Of a stretch of DNA of 20,737 nt, positions 10,601 through 17,266 are shown piece by piece. Where the stretch lies: contig JAANSK020278158.1 in assembly GCA_011763485.2 (NCBI GenBank), positions 1-20,737 on the forward strand, given 5' to 3'. The translations under genes and the position numbers were made by a program. Numbering within the stretch: the first letter of the stretch is position 1; every line of letters starts with the position of its first letter. Origin of the DNA: Isoetes engelmannii. Lineage: Eukaryota > Streptophyta > Lycopodiopsida > Isoetales > Isoetaceae. The notes below the pieces were generated by a model. The model made no database searches. It was not told the origin of the DNA and worked only from the letters and a program-made list of their open reading frames with translations.

Positions 10601-13600
10601 ACGAATACTATTATGGAATACATGCAGTTTAATGAGAATCAATAGAGGTGCTACAAGATAAAGATGTTTTCCTGTAGCGTGGATTGTTTTCTGGGTATCT
10701 GTATCAAAAGAGTGGCCCTCTATGCCACTCTTAGTTTGGATTTGGACTTTGCATTTCGGATCTTTTAGCTTCTCCTGAATGTACTTTAGGCTCTTACATT
10801 ACTTATTGCTGTCTATTATAGATGGCCAATACGGCCCTTCATCTCCATGACAGTTTCCTCATAAAGCTACCATTTTTTGAACTGGGTCTTGGGAGAAATT
10901 AGACAAGACAAAAAGAGCATTTATTCTGTCTGCTAACTGTCATGAAGCTGCAAAGTCTAGCATGTCTTTAACTAAAGCCGATGGTATGGGATATCAAGCT
11001 AGTTAATAACAACTATTTTCCTTTTTTCCCGTTTATTGTAACTGTCACTTATATAGAATTTCCTGGCAGATGTACCATCCACCAACGGGGACCTTAAAGC
11101 TCACCTCTATGCTGGAAGCTATTCCTTCTCTACGGGTACATATCTCTAGTTACCTGCTGTTCGTTCAATATGTTTTACAGTAATCACAAAAGTAGACAAG
11201 TCGTGAGGTTCAAGACATTAAATAGCAAGTCAAGCAACAACTGTAAGAAATGAATATAGAAATTTTTTGTCAATACAATATGGTTACCAAGCTAGGAGCA
11301 AAGTATAAGCTCTGTTGAATATAGGTGCAATCTACGAATCACAATGGAACTAAGTAGTACCCAAATTAGGACCCCAAACTACAAGCGGAGGGGCAGCCCA
11401 AACTCAAAACAGTTCGTCCGAGAAGTGGTTTTAGTACCAGGCTCACTGGATTAATTGATTTAGATGCTCTAGGATAGAACATTTAGATCGAATAGAAAGG
11501 TTTGTAACAATTTTGAGCAAAGTCTAAACAACCAGTTGCTCGATTAATGTGCCAGGAACTATCATCGAGTATTTAGGGAACTTAAGTTGAAGACTACTAT
11601 GCTTGAGTGTTCAGTCTGTCACGTTGTTAAGCAAATGAGCTCTTGTTTTCTAATCAGGCCACTTATCGAACTTCTAGCCTCTACCAACTTGTTCATATAC
11701 ATTTATATTACATGCCACGCACGTCATTGGGATAGTGGATGAAAAAAAGTCACAAATTGTATCAACAATCTCATATAGACCCTGCGGTCTGGGAGACAAA
11801 TAATACAAAGAGCCCTGGAAGAAGCTATATGTGAGCTGTGCTTTTCAAAGCATTTCTCGTATTCGTGATAATTCTCGAAGAAATGCTGCTAATGTCACTG
11901 GATCTAGCTGCAACACTGTATATACATACATGTTTCATTTGCGTTATTTGATACCGATTTCTTAATGTCTCATAAGCTGGGCATGAAAGCAAAACATGGT
12001 GTCCATGTTTCACCTCCCACATACTTCACAGAAGCATTGTAGTCGAGGGATCTGATGCCGGCAGCCACACTCAATTTGTAGGTGGTGGGAGCTAACTGTC
12101 ATCCAATAGATTAAGTGGCAGGACTCCGTTAACATATTTTTTGTCAACTATTGCTGTTGTTTACATGTTAAGGATTTATTTCTCTTCAATAGAAGTCCAT
12201 CTTCCCTTGTACATTTTCCCATAGTTTGTCAACTACCTTATTGTAGATTAGTTGATGGATCCCTTCAGTTTGGCATGGTGTATCTTTTATGGAGATGTCT
12301 CAACACTTCAGCCATTTCATTCTTGATTCTTGACTACTTTCCAGTGCTTTCCTCGGTAATCTGTCCAAGGGCATATACCTGACAAAGTGGTAAAGGGCTT
12401 CGCCTTCCAATGGGAGCATTCTTGTTGCAGCTAATATCAACGGATATGGTGTCTGGAGTTTCACCCCAAGTTCATCCATGAGAAACCGCTCTTGAAGAGA
12501 TTCAATACATTTCCATTTCTTCCTTGTAGACCGGGACCCATATTTGGCACCCAAACTGGTTGTACAAAAGTATGGTACATATGTCAGCTGAATTCTACGG
12601 TAAAATAGGGCTTTCTTTCCTGCTGTTACTGACTTATTAATTACCACATTCCACCTATAGTCAGCGATGAAATACTTTTAGTTGTTTCTCCGTTGTGAAG
12701 TCATCCAATATACCAAGATGTTGCTGTGCAAGCACAATGTCATCGGCATAAGGGAACTTGGATCAGATGACCTGCTAACCAAGCTCCATCTGTACAATGT
12801 GCTCTAAGCAACTGTTCCAATTATCCATATAAACGGCTTTCGAAGGGCAGTCGACAGATTCTATGTGCATCTACAAATGTGTGGCAGACAAAAGGAATAG
12901 GGTGTTCGTACAGGAAGTTACTTCTCATGTTTTGGGTGAAGCTGTGGTTACAGGAGCATATATTATAAACAGGGCTCCAACCAAAGTCTTGAACAAATGC
13001 ACTCTACACGATCCCTTAATGTCAGTCCGGATGTCCCTGACTGAAAGTATATGGGTCACTCGCCTATGCTTGCTCACCTATGGAAAAAACTGAAGAAATT
13101 AGGTAAGTTACATAATAGGGCAGTGCAATTCATTTTTTTTTTTGGGTTATCCTGTGCAAAATCAAGTGTGTTCGGCAGAAACGTCTCCGTTGTGGAGGAT
13201 GCTGCCTATAATTACGAGGATTTTGACAGGGTACCTGGCCTGCAAACCTGGTCATATCACGTGTGCTCACCCTATTCAGATCAAATATTCACATAACATC
13301 CTATATGTTCTGACAATTCTCAAAGAATAACGAGTGTAAGCATTTGATAAATAAAGGAAAAGGATGCACAAACTTTATCTGAATGGAGTTGGACCATTTG
13401 AAGAAGAAATTGAAATTAGACAAGCCCTAACGTGAGCATTAGACTTTTTCTCTTCTATCAAGCCTCGTCTTCTGAAAGGGCTGTTATGCTCTTATACTGC
13501 TGATCATTTTATTCTCTTGGGCATCTGAGATTTTTTTATTGTTTTAAGTATGCTCTTCCATTTTATTTCAGATTGATTGTTTTAAGTATGCTCTTCCATT

Positions 13601-16547
13601 TTATTTCAGAAAAAGTTCAGAAATAAATTGAGCTACATATTTCTAATCATAGTACATCAAACGCTGCTGCAAATATGTTGGATATTTAAGAGGAGAGTAC
13701 TGGCATATGTGTTGCTTTGGCCGCTATCCTGTACCGAGTACTTTTTTGTTGGAGAGTTTGAAATCCTTGTTGATTTACAAGGCCTGTGGAGGAAAGTATC
13801 ATCGTGTATTGTTCACGTCACACTGAATTCGATTTTGCTTCCAGCCTCGTTGAAGGGCATGTAGAATCTTAGCAATTCCTAGGGACATATCCATAATTAG
13901 TTTATCCATAAATTACTCTAAATTCCACAGCAGAATTTGGCATGCCACACTAACTTGTTATCACGGACGGCTTTGTTGTCTGTATGTAAACATGACAAAA
14001 TTTATCAGGTTCTTTGGAACTTTTAAGTTCTAATGTTCCGGACTTCAGCACTTGCTTAGGTCAAGGTGATTCTTGTTTTTAAAGATTAAACTTCCTGCAG
14101 GCAGAGACAGAGATCGTGAACAGTGGTGTTCACACGATTTGTTCCAACCCAGTGTGTGGTCATCACCTTGCTTTCTCACTTAACAGCGGATGGTATGTCT
14201 GAAATTACGTAAAGATAATTAAATCATTGCTCTTACATTTTGTGTTAGGACCTAACTGATTTCTTTTATCCCCTCATAGGCATAATATGTACTATTTCTG
14301 ATACAGAATCATCTAATCTCTATTTCCAAGATTTATGCAAGAGATGGGTTGCACTAATTTTGACGTTCTTGGTCTGACTGACTGTTCAGCAGATAAATTG
14401 TGACTACAACCATACAAAGAGACGACTTTCTTTCGCCAGTTAAGGCTGAGGCAAAAGAGCACAGCCTCCACCCTTCTTATATTCACTTACTCTCCTTATA
14501 CAAACCTATCCTGAGAGGAAGGCTTATTCCTGGATAGAATTCCAAGTCAAAGATCACAGCCCAAGCTTATTCCTAATAGAATTATCCTAGTTCTTCTTCA
14601 TGTAAGGAAGAACAAGTGAGACCATTTTCCTAAATCTTAGAACTTAGAACAATGATTGGGGCAAGAGATTGAGGCAAGAGATTGAACGTTCTTTCCTGCT
14701 TTAGGAATTTGTATGCTTGCTGGGCTTTCCTGGAAACCAAGGTCATGTGGAAAAGAACTGACATCATTTTGAAATAATAGACTCTACTATCCAATTAACG
14801 TGGAAAATGATGAAGTTCAAGATGAGGAGTTCTTGTTTATTGTTAGCAGACACATACCCACACATAAATGGCAACATAAAGACACATTCGTATGACAAAG
14901 TTCTTTAGACCTATACTGATGCAATGATCAACATAAATTCCTAATATCATTGATTTTCCTGACAGAATGTTTAAGATTATACAAGTTTTCTTTAAGAGAA
15001 CAAAGGAATTTTTTTATTACAGAATGCTTCAATGCAACTGGACACAAGAGTGTAACCAATCAAGGGAGAAACTCCAAAATACCCGTATATTTTGCTAGAA
15101 TTGCCAAATGCTCCTGATTTTAGGGGTATTTTTGTGGAAATGAGCATAAGTTTTATGCGATGGTCCAAATGGGATTATGTCTTTCATGTGCATTGTAGAG
15201 GAGGATGAGATCTTTTCATCAAAGTTAAGATTACTTAAATTGGAGTCCAAAATTTTAAGTTAGTCTACTAAATCCCTCCTAAGTTTCTTTAACTGTTTTT
15301 GAAAATAACATAACTTGTGGTTTCGGACGCCAATTCAAGTGGTTTTAGCTTTGATGGAAAGATCTCATCCTCCTCTGCAATGCATTTGAAGGGCACATTC
15401 CAATTTGAATCAATGCAAAGAAGTTCTAGTCATTTCCGATGTTTTGACAATTTTAGCAAACATAAGGATATTTTGGGGTTTCCCTACCATCTTAATTCTT
15501 GCATCTTCTTGTACTATTACTTTTTGTGATATGACACTTCAAATGACTTATATTTATCAAACATTATTAGACCTAAATTCCAACAGCCCAAGGACTTGAT
15601 AATCTAATTACGATTCACGCCATATGCTATATGGACAATTTCCATCTGCTTTATTCCTATGTCATGAGTTGAAGGAACGAGAGCAGAGCAAAGAGACACA
15701 GAGAAAACAGACACAGAAAAAAAAATGAATCATGAAGTGGAACACAAGCTATGTTTGAGTGAGTGGAGACTGCAGAGATACAACATCAACCAAAGATCAT
15801 ATATATCCTTATTCAAAAAACATCCTCATTACTCATTACTCCTCTAACATAAGCTCTAAACATTACTACTCTAACAAAGTAAGCATAACATGAAATGATT
15901 ATGTTGCTTATGCAGGTCTGGAGCAGTGGATCTTTTGCAGTCATGTATCACCCACTTGCATTGCCCTCCACCACCTTGGCTGTATGTAGTATTTAAAGGC
16001 CTGCATCCCGTGAGGTACCTGTTTTCTAAGCACTTGTTTTTCAGAAACGATGTTTCAGGTGGGTTTCAATCTAAAGTACATAGAAGAAAGCCATGCTGGC
16101 TTACATCCCAATCTGTAAGTAGTGCTCTGGGCTTTTCATAGCTGCATTTATGTATAGAACGTGACATATATGCAATCACAGATTTTCGCAGTTGGGTCAT
16201 TGTTAGATGCACAAGTTCACTTTCTGGATTTCACACTTGGCTACAGATCTCGTTACGCAGTTGATAAGAGGTATATATTGAACTTAGTCTTTGTGCATAA
16301 CATTGATACTAAACGTAGAAAGAGTTCCAGCTTGACAGACGCTGACCAACCACGGATTGTTGCGCTTTCCCACGATCCTGTCGCACTATCATCACATCCA
16401 ACAAACGACCATATTGTTATTGGCACTGAGGTCACTTGTCCTTCTTATGTATTGATTATAATTTGTGCTACCTAGCTCTTACTCATTTTAACCATCATGC
16501 AGGAAAATTGTCTTTTGCTTATTGCCGAGAAAAGCAATTGTTTATAG
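1370..16547 (+). CDS. WD40-repeat (beta-propeller) protein gene, multi-exon, subfamily not assigned
   Basis: Sixteen candidate exons on the + strand make one gene. The fifteen from 2229 to 16547 join in frame with consistent GT-AG junction phases and give 405 residues plus a stop; a less certain exon at 1370-1634 would add about 88. WD40 d-strand motifs recur: SGTLSIYEYE, SNKVYFYDIG, GDKIVFET, NGVIYTWDKR, GGQILSWDLRGG and AQVHFLDF. A proline-rich HCPPPPWL stretch follows the fifth visible blade, and the tail HPTNDHIVIGTE fits a closing blade. WD40 propellers are usually protein-interaction scaffolds; no catalytic residues, signal peptide or membrane segment are seen, so a nuclear or cytosolic scaffold is inferred. 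Total length near 490 residues suits one seven-bladed propeller. The start codon and promoter are not identified. Introns reach nearly 3 kb and carry transposon remains. Family is confident; exact subfamily and intactness are not. Confidence 0.82.
1635..2228 (+). other. Intron between the candidate N-terminal exon and the 2229 exon
   Basis: About 590 bp, AT-rich. No repeat or coding fragment recognised. If the N-terminal exon truly ends in phase 0, an additional small exon may hide here. Confidence 0.4.
2229..2278 (+). CDS. WD40 gene exon (50 nt)
   Basis: Acceptor ...CTTCAG at 2223-2228 and donor GTAATA at 2279. The exon enters in phase 1 and reads LTSWSIRLEGIKNVPQ. It leaves in phase 0, joining the next exon as NVPQ|GVYLAAV, the usual lead into a propeller strand. 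The alternative frame (VLLPGASDW...) leaves phase 2 and runs into a stop in the next exon, so it was rejected. Confidence 0.7.
2279..3767 (+). other. Intron sequence, mostly featureless
   Basis: First 1.5 kb of a 2.47-kb intron. Apart from a 23-nt poly-T run (3478-3500) I see no recognisable element. Overlapping frames on both strands at 2700-3085 have no familiar motif. Confidence 0.5.
3478..3500 (+). repeat. Poly-T tract (T)23
   Basis: Uninterrupted run of 23 T. It could be a simple microsatellite or the reverse complement of a retroposon poly-A tail; no element was recognised beside it. Confidence 0.9.
3768..4060 (+). mobile_element. Ty1/Copia reverse-transcriptase remnant
   Basis: Reads AKLKARLVAKGYTRQE (3790-3842) in one frame, matching the conserved Copia RT string K-A-R-L-V-A-K-G-Y-T-Q. 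APVALMSICRPVKT follows after a small indel. At 3950-4030, YRKGLMYPITRP and, in another frame, DITFAVGMLS match the Copia G-S-L-M-Y...T-R-P-D-I...A-V segment. Most of the RT between these blocks, including the YVDD region, is deleted. It is frameshifted and non-functional. Confidence 0.65.
4325..4480. repeat. 84-bp tandem repeat pair
   Basis: TATGGCAAGTCAATTTAGG at 4341 recurs as TATGGCAATTCAATTTAGG at 4425. The similarity continues through GTGTCATTATGTTA and loosely through CAGCATT and ATGTCA, giving two diverged units of period 84. The preceding 4290-4325 is also rich in ATGTCA and CATGAT motifs. Confidence 0.65.
4752..4857 (+). CDS. WD40 gene exon, first visible blade
   Basis: Acceptor TTTGTATTCCAG ends at 4751; donor GTACGA at 4858. 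Phase 0 in, phase 1 out. It reads GVYLAAVSNSGTLSIYEYET and then a polar linker, SDDLQSSIA. The pattern of hydrophobic strand, SNSG turn and SIYEYE strand is a WD40 b-c-d unit in which E replaces the D of W-D. Confidence 0.88.
5006..5088 (+). CDS. WD40 gene exon (83 nt)
   Basis: Acceptor TTTTGTGCAG ends at 5005; donor GTGTGA at 5089. Phase 1 in, phase 0 out. It reads GRDACLLQILVHHEKLESVQ and then WNPFNQDE. The H-x-x-x-L-x-x-V-x-W-N-P core is the classic a-b strand signature of a WD40 blade. Confidence 0.88.
5153..5227 (+). CDS. WD40 gene exon (75 nt)
   Basis: Acceptor AATGCTGACAG ends at 5152; donor GTAAGT at 5228. Phase 0 both sides, exactly 25 codons: VACVGSWSNKVYFYDIGIET then QTPSR. It completes the blade begun in the previous exon: WNPFNQDE|VACVGSWSNKVYFYD, with Y-D in the W-D position. 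Confidence 0.88.
5481..5566 (+). CDS. WD40 gene exon (86 nt)
   Basis: Acceptor GATTTGCAG ends at 5480; donor GTACTG at 5567. Phase 0 in, phase 2 out. It reads VLKVKRESGHESEKCGLLDL then KFSKMEDC. L-x-D-L-K-F-S matches the inner strand of the next blade, and the charged stretch before it is a surface loop. Confidence 0.82.
5567..5929 (+). other. Intron sequence before the SINE-derived array
   Basis: No supported feature. A possible acceptor (CTTTGGCAG, 5839-5847) leads into IPSGEYSYWTYDDYDDS in the right phase, but there is no donor and it runs into the repeat array. Confidence 0.45.
5930..6095. repeat. Irregular minisatellite of CACTGCACTACACATGA type
   Basis: CACTGCACTACACATGA or near variants recur at about 5931, 5945, 6025 and 6077, interleaved with CTCACCCA and CTCATTCTC segments. 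A related block reappears at 6379-6398 inside the array, so this is part of the same SINE tail rather than an independent repeat. Confidence 0.75.
6120..6345. repeat. 64-65-bp tandem repeat (SINE-derived minisatellite)
   Basis: The landmark GGTACACCCCAATCTTAA starts at 6131, 6196, 6261 and 6325 (periods 65, 65, 64), and again at 6460 and 6534 in the SINE head. Each unit is CCCTGGAGA, then the landmark, then AGTCATCCACTTACCACC and a TATCGTCATTCTC-type end. Confidence 0.9.
6511..6569 (-). promoter_or_regulatory. RNA polymerase III internal promoter (A box and B box) of the SINE
   Basis: A box TGGTCTAGTGG (6559-6569, - strand) fits the plant consensus TRGYnnARnGG. B box GGTTCAAAACC (6511-6521, - strand) contains the core GTTCRAnnC. 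Whether it is still active is unknown. Confidence 0.65.
6650..6676 (+). CDS. WD40 gene 27-nt microexon
   Basis: This exon lies between acceptor TTGCAGAG (the second AG, 6648-6649) and donor GTGTGT at 6677. Phase 2 on both sides, coding GDKIVFET flanked by split codons. It supplies the d-strand (G-D-K-I-V-F-E-T, where W-D is usual) of the blade whose inner strand is in the previous exon. Using the first AG (6646-6647) would shift the frame. Skipping it keeps the frame but removes the strand. The support is phase and motif position; 27 nt is too short to be sure. Confidence 0.6.
6677..7093 (+). other. Intron sequence without recognised features
   Basis: AT-rich, with no repeat or protein motif that I can name. 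Confidence 0.45.
7094..7165. repeat. 36-bp tandem duplication
   Basis: Two units, 7094-7129 and 7130-7165 (GTTCCATTTACGGTTC..., ending GACAAAGAA and GATAAAGAA), differ by one base. Near-identity implies a recent duplication. Confidence 0.92.
7299..7667 (-). mobile_element. LINE 3'-end fragment (C-terminal ORF2 region)
   Basis: A 122-codon - strand frame includes GRISSHQLEIEICR (about 7400-7440) and then GEEHFIFTCSTYYEIRGRF (about 7320-7375). S-S-H-x-L-x-I-E-x-G-R, later E-x-H-F-x-x-x-C-x-x-Y-x-x-x-R, is the conserved end of ORF2 in a class of non-LTR retrotransposons, downstream of the RT domain. The H-x4-C spacing is kept while the preceding C-x2-C is lost. The upstream RT is missing. It lies antisense in a WD40 intron, and the same motif pair occurs in the longer fragment at 11825-12855. 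Confidence 0.62.
7814..8323 (+). pseudogene. Unidentified 170-codon open frame within a WD40 intron
   Basis: The frame is open from just after TGA at 7811-7813 to TGA at 8321-8323. From about 7925 its composition looks protein-like: KLQDYAFVPSQGGSGHTLLY, ELCNQPNPISVCL, KKENFLLLRKFHN, APFNVSTHPYSLISTKRSSK, LYVHMQCW. It has no ATG before the last third. Possible acceptors at 7925, 7959 and nearby give phase 1, whereas the flanking WD40 exons need phase 2, so it does not splice into that gene. I do not recognise the family. It could be a transposon gene fragment, a retrocopy, an exon of an overlapping gene, or a chance frame. It may be truncated at its 5' end. Confidence 0.35.
8553..8730 (+). 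CDS. WD40 gene exon, canonical W-D blade (178 nt)
   Basis: Acceptor ATAAATTAGAG (the second AG, 8551-8552); donor GTAAAT at 8731. Phase 2 in, phase 0 out. It reads LCIKKLTRLNAIPKRVFSCG, QNGVIYTWDKRTGHIPCSLL, then CASPSVGALNSLQLASDEQ. NGVIYTWDKR is a full WD40 d-strand with the Trp-Asp pair. The terminal ALNSLQLASDEQ begins the next blade. Confidence 0.9.
8731..9580 (+). other. Intron without recognised features
   Basis: 850 bp of AT-rich intron with no repeat, transposon motif or RNA gene that I can support. Confidence 0.5.
9581..9671 (+). CDS. WD40 gene exon, second canonical W-D blade
   Basis: Acceptor TCTGTGTTTCAG ends at 9580; donor GTTATG at 9672. Phase 0 in, phase 1 out. It reads ILYAATEGGQILSWDLRGGR and then QSAFCSPTEA. 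GGQILSWDLRGG is an unmistakable WD40 strand and turn, continuing the blade started as SLQLASDEQ in the previous exon. Confidence 0.92.
9672..11069 (+). other. Intron without recognised features
   Basis: 1.4 kb. A purine-rich stretch near 10020-10200 and short frames are present, but no motif can be named. Confidence 0.5.
11070..11135 (+). CDS. WD40 gene exon (66 nt)
   Basis: Acceptor TTTCCTGGCAG ends at 11069; donor GTACAT at 11136. Phase 1 in, phase 1 out, reading DVPSTNGDLKAHLYAGSYSF then ST. An upstream AG (11055-11056) would give a stop after 12 codons. This reads as a loop between blades, so it rests on splice sites and phase. Confidence 0.68.
11136..11824 (+). other. Left part of the largest intron, no recognised features
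   Basis: About 690 bp with no motif that I recognise. It adjoins the 3' side of the LINE fragment and may include its 3' UTR. Confidence 0.4.
11825..12855 (-). mobile_element. LINE (non-LTR retrotransposon) ORF2 remnant: RT core to C terminus
   Basis: On the - strand the order is as expected for ORF2. First is KFPYADDIVLAQQHLGILDD, with the RT catalytic Y-A-D-D at 12739-12750. Next is a 115-codon frame (12647-12300) with ALFYRRIQLTYVPYFCTTSL, KKWKCIESLQERFLMDELGV and LAATRMLPLEGEALYHFVRY, the RT thumb/connector region. Then come SSHHLQIECGCRHQIPRLQ and CEVCG. Last is HHVLLSCPAYETLRNRY near 11950-12020, a Cys/His knuckle. Stops and frameshifts separate the blocks, so it is dead. The 5' part (endonuclease, early RT) is absent, consistent with usual 5' truncation. 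Confidence 0.75.
12863..13165 (+). mobile_element. Ty1/Copia integrase remnant
   Basis: Reads VLGEAVVTGAYIINRAPTKV then LNKCTLHDPL (about 12930-13018), matching the Copia integrase string W-G-E-A-V-x-T-A-x-Y-L-I-N-R-x-P-T-K-V-L. It continues in shifted frames with YGSLAYACSPMEKTEEI (13050-13100) and KLHNRAVQFIFFFG then YPVQN (13100-13155), which match the downstream F-G-x-x-A-Y...K-x-x-x-R-A-x-x-x-x-F-x-G-Y segment. At least two frameshifts. It abuts the 5' break of the LINE fragment, which lies on the opposite strand. Confidence 0.68.
13166..14104 (+). other. Intron sequence, right part
   Basis: Holds the 38-bp duplication at 13538-13609 and is otherwise without recognised features. An open frame at 13628-13864 has no family motif. 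Confidence 0.45.
13538..13609. repeat. 38-bp tandem duplication ending in acceptor-like tracts
   Basis: Units at 13538-13575 and 13576-13609 share an identical run that begins ATTGTTTTAAGTATGCTC and ends CATTTTATTTCAG. Each copy therefore carries a pyrimidine-rich TTTCAG that resembles a splice acceptor, inside a WD40 intron. Confidence 0.93.
14105..14192 (+). CDS. WD40 gene exon (88 nt)
   Basis: Tandem acceptor CCTGCAGGCAG; the second AG (14103-14104) keeps phase 1. Donor GTATGT at 14193; phase 2 out. It reads ETEIVNSGVHTICSNPVCGH then HLAFSLNSG. V-H-T-I-C-S-N-P...LAFSL is an a-b strand pair of a late blade. Its last codon is completed as Trp by the next exon (NSGW|SGAVDLL). Confidence 0.82.
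14193..15063 (+). other. Intron sequence left of the fold-back element
   Basis: About 870 bp. A perfect 13-bp tandem pair (GGCAAGAGATTGA at 14660 and 14673) is the only structure noticed. Confidence 0.5.
15064..15484. mobile_element. 421-bp fold-back / MITE-like element with long imperfect inverted repeats
   Basis: The left arm (15064 to about 15265) and right arm (about 15307-15484) are inverted copies around a loop of about 40 bp. Outer ends read GGGAGAAACTCCAAAATACC and, inverted, GGGAAACCCCAAAATATCC. The best block is GAGGAGGATGAGATCTTT near 15201 and, inverted, near 15370. Flanking TCATCAAAG, ATTGG and GTCC also pair. Long terminal arms starting GGGAAA resemble Mutator-type MITEs, but a 9-bp target duplication is not evident. 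Both arms contain unrelated open frames, not genes. Confidence 0.75.
15485..15915 (+). other. Intron sequence right of the fold-back element
   Basis: A purine-rich stretch (15660-15730, with AGACACAGAGAAAACAGACA) and short CATTACTC repeats near 15830. No gene. Confidence 0.45.
15916..15981 (+). CDS. WD40 gene exon (66 nt)
   Basis: Acceptor CTTATGCAG ends at 15915; donor GTATGT at 15982. Phase 2 in, phase 2 out. It reads SGAVDLLQSCITHLHCPPPP then WL. SGAVDLLQSCITHLHC fits a c-d strand with the W-D pair replaced by L-L, followed by a rigid Pro run. Confidence 0.85.
16045..16114 (+). CDS. WD40 gene exon (70 nt)
   Basis: Acceptor ACTTGTTTTTCAG ends at 16044; donor GTAAGT at 16115. Phase 2 in, phase 0 out. 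It reads NDVSGGFQSKVHRRKPCWLT then SQS. The basic stretch KVHRRK lies in a loop. C-W-L-T joins the next exon's strand (SQS|IFAVGS). Confidence 0.82.
16182..16270 (+). CDS. WD40 gene exon (89 nt)
   Basis: Acceptor TGCAATCACAG ends at 16181; donor GTATAT at 16271. Phase 0 in, phase 2 out. It reads IFAVGSLLDAQVHFLDFTLG then YRSRYAVDK. FAVGSLLDAQVHFLDF is a WD40 b-c-d unit with L-D in the W-D position. The frame stays open through the 60-nt intron that follows. Confidence 0.85.
16271..16330 (+). other. 60-nt stop-free intron (exitron-like)
   Basis: GTATAT at 16271 and AG at 16329-16330 bound 60 nt, a multiple of three with no stop in the gene's frame. Retention would insert about 20 residues, including the basic TKRRKSS, near a blade boundary. 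Sixty nt is at the low end for plant introns. Confidence 0.5.
16331..16430 (+). CDS. WD40 gene penultimate exon (100 nt)
   Basis: Acceptor AGAGTTCCAG ends at 16330; donor GTCACT at 16431. Phase 2 in, phase 0 out. It reads LTDADQPRIVALSHDPVALS then SHPTNDHIVIGTE. S-H-P-T-N-D-H-I-V-I-G-T is a typical a-b strand pair of the closing blade. The acceptor at 16330 is preferred; reading straight through from 16271 is also open. Confidence 0.8.
16503..16547 (+). CDS. WD40 gene last exon with stop codon
   Basis: Acceptor ACCATCATGCAG ends at 16502; the frame reads ENCLLLIAEKSNCL and stops at TAG (16545-16547). Spliced, the end is IVIGTE|ENCLLLIAEK, the hydrophobic c-d strand that closes a propeller. 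Read without splicing, the previous exon stops 45 nt past its donor, so the protein end depends on this intron being removed. Confidence 0.78.
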   Translation, partial: ENCLLLIAEKSNCL

Positions 16548-17266
16548 ATGCCACGAGTGCCATCTTCATAAGGAAAATGCTGCCAATGTACAATCAAAAG
16601 AAGCAGACTTGCCCATGCGTACAGGACCAAGATCCACAGAACTTGCTTCTGTCCGTCTCCTTGTTATTTTCATGTAATTCCTCAGTTCGTAGATATTTTA
16701 CTTACATATCGCAATGGTATATGCAATCGTGACATCTTTCAAAATGACTACTGTTTTCAATGTCAAAATATTGTATTTAATCAAATACGTTGTTAATTAG
16801 GGGAGGGTCATCAATAGTGGACCATGGTCCAATAGTGGATCATGGTAAAATGGTCCATGGTGGCTCAACGTAAAATTTATATCTTAATCTCATCTATTGG
16901 AAAACCCCATTCCATATGGAGATTTTGTGGGTTATATGTACCCAAATAAGTTTACGGAATACCTCTTACCAAGAGCTTTTAAGCCATGCATTTTACTGTT
17001 GGTCCCCAATGAGCAAGTTCAACCGTTCGTAGGAAGAATTCACCGAGTTGTCTAGTATGTGTGTAGGAAGACGAGATAATTGAATACTGTTTCGTGCACT
17101 TTCGGCAACTCCATCCAGTGTGGGACAAATTGAGGGAAGTGTTTGAAACTTCTTTGTCATAAGGAGCTTTTGTATCCAACATCTTGGCAAGTTGGAAAGA
17201 GGGTTGCTATGAACTTATGTAAAGGATGGATTTTAAAGCTAATATAGAAGAGGCAGAGAAATTGGT
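16548..17266 (+). other. 3' flank of the WD40 gene
   Basis: Presumed 3' UTR followed by intergenic DNA. I find no clear AATAAA in the first 250 nt after the stop. One short repeat lies at 16812-16847. Minus-strand frames at 16979-17190 have no recognised motif. Confidence 0.4.
16812..16847. repeat. 18-bp tandem repeat containing a perfect palindrome
   Basis: CAATAGTGGACCATGGT (16812) repeats as CAATAGTGGATCATGGT (16830). GGACCATGGTCC at 16819-16830 is a perfect 12-bp palindrome. A third TGGTCCATGG follows at 16851. Confidence 0.8.

Noticed and set aside
15317-15599. Plus-strand frames of 64-70 codons
   Set aside because: They lie in the right arm of the fold-back element and show no protein motif.
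16253-16435. Minus-strand 60-codon frame
   Set aside because: It is the complement of well-supported WD40 exons.
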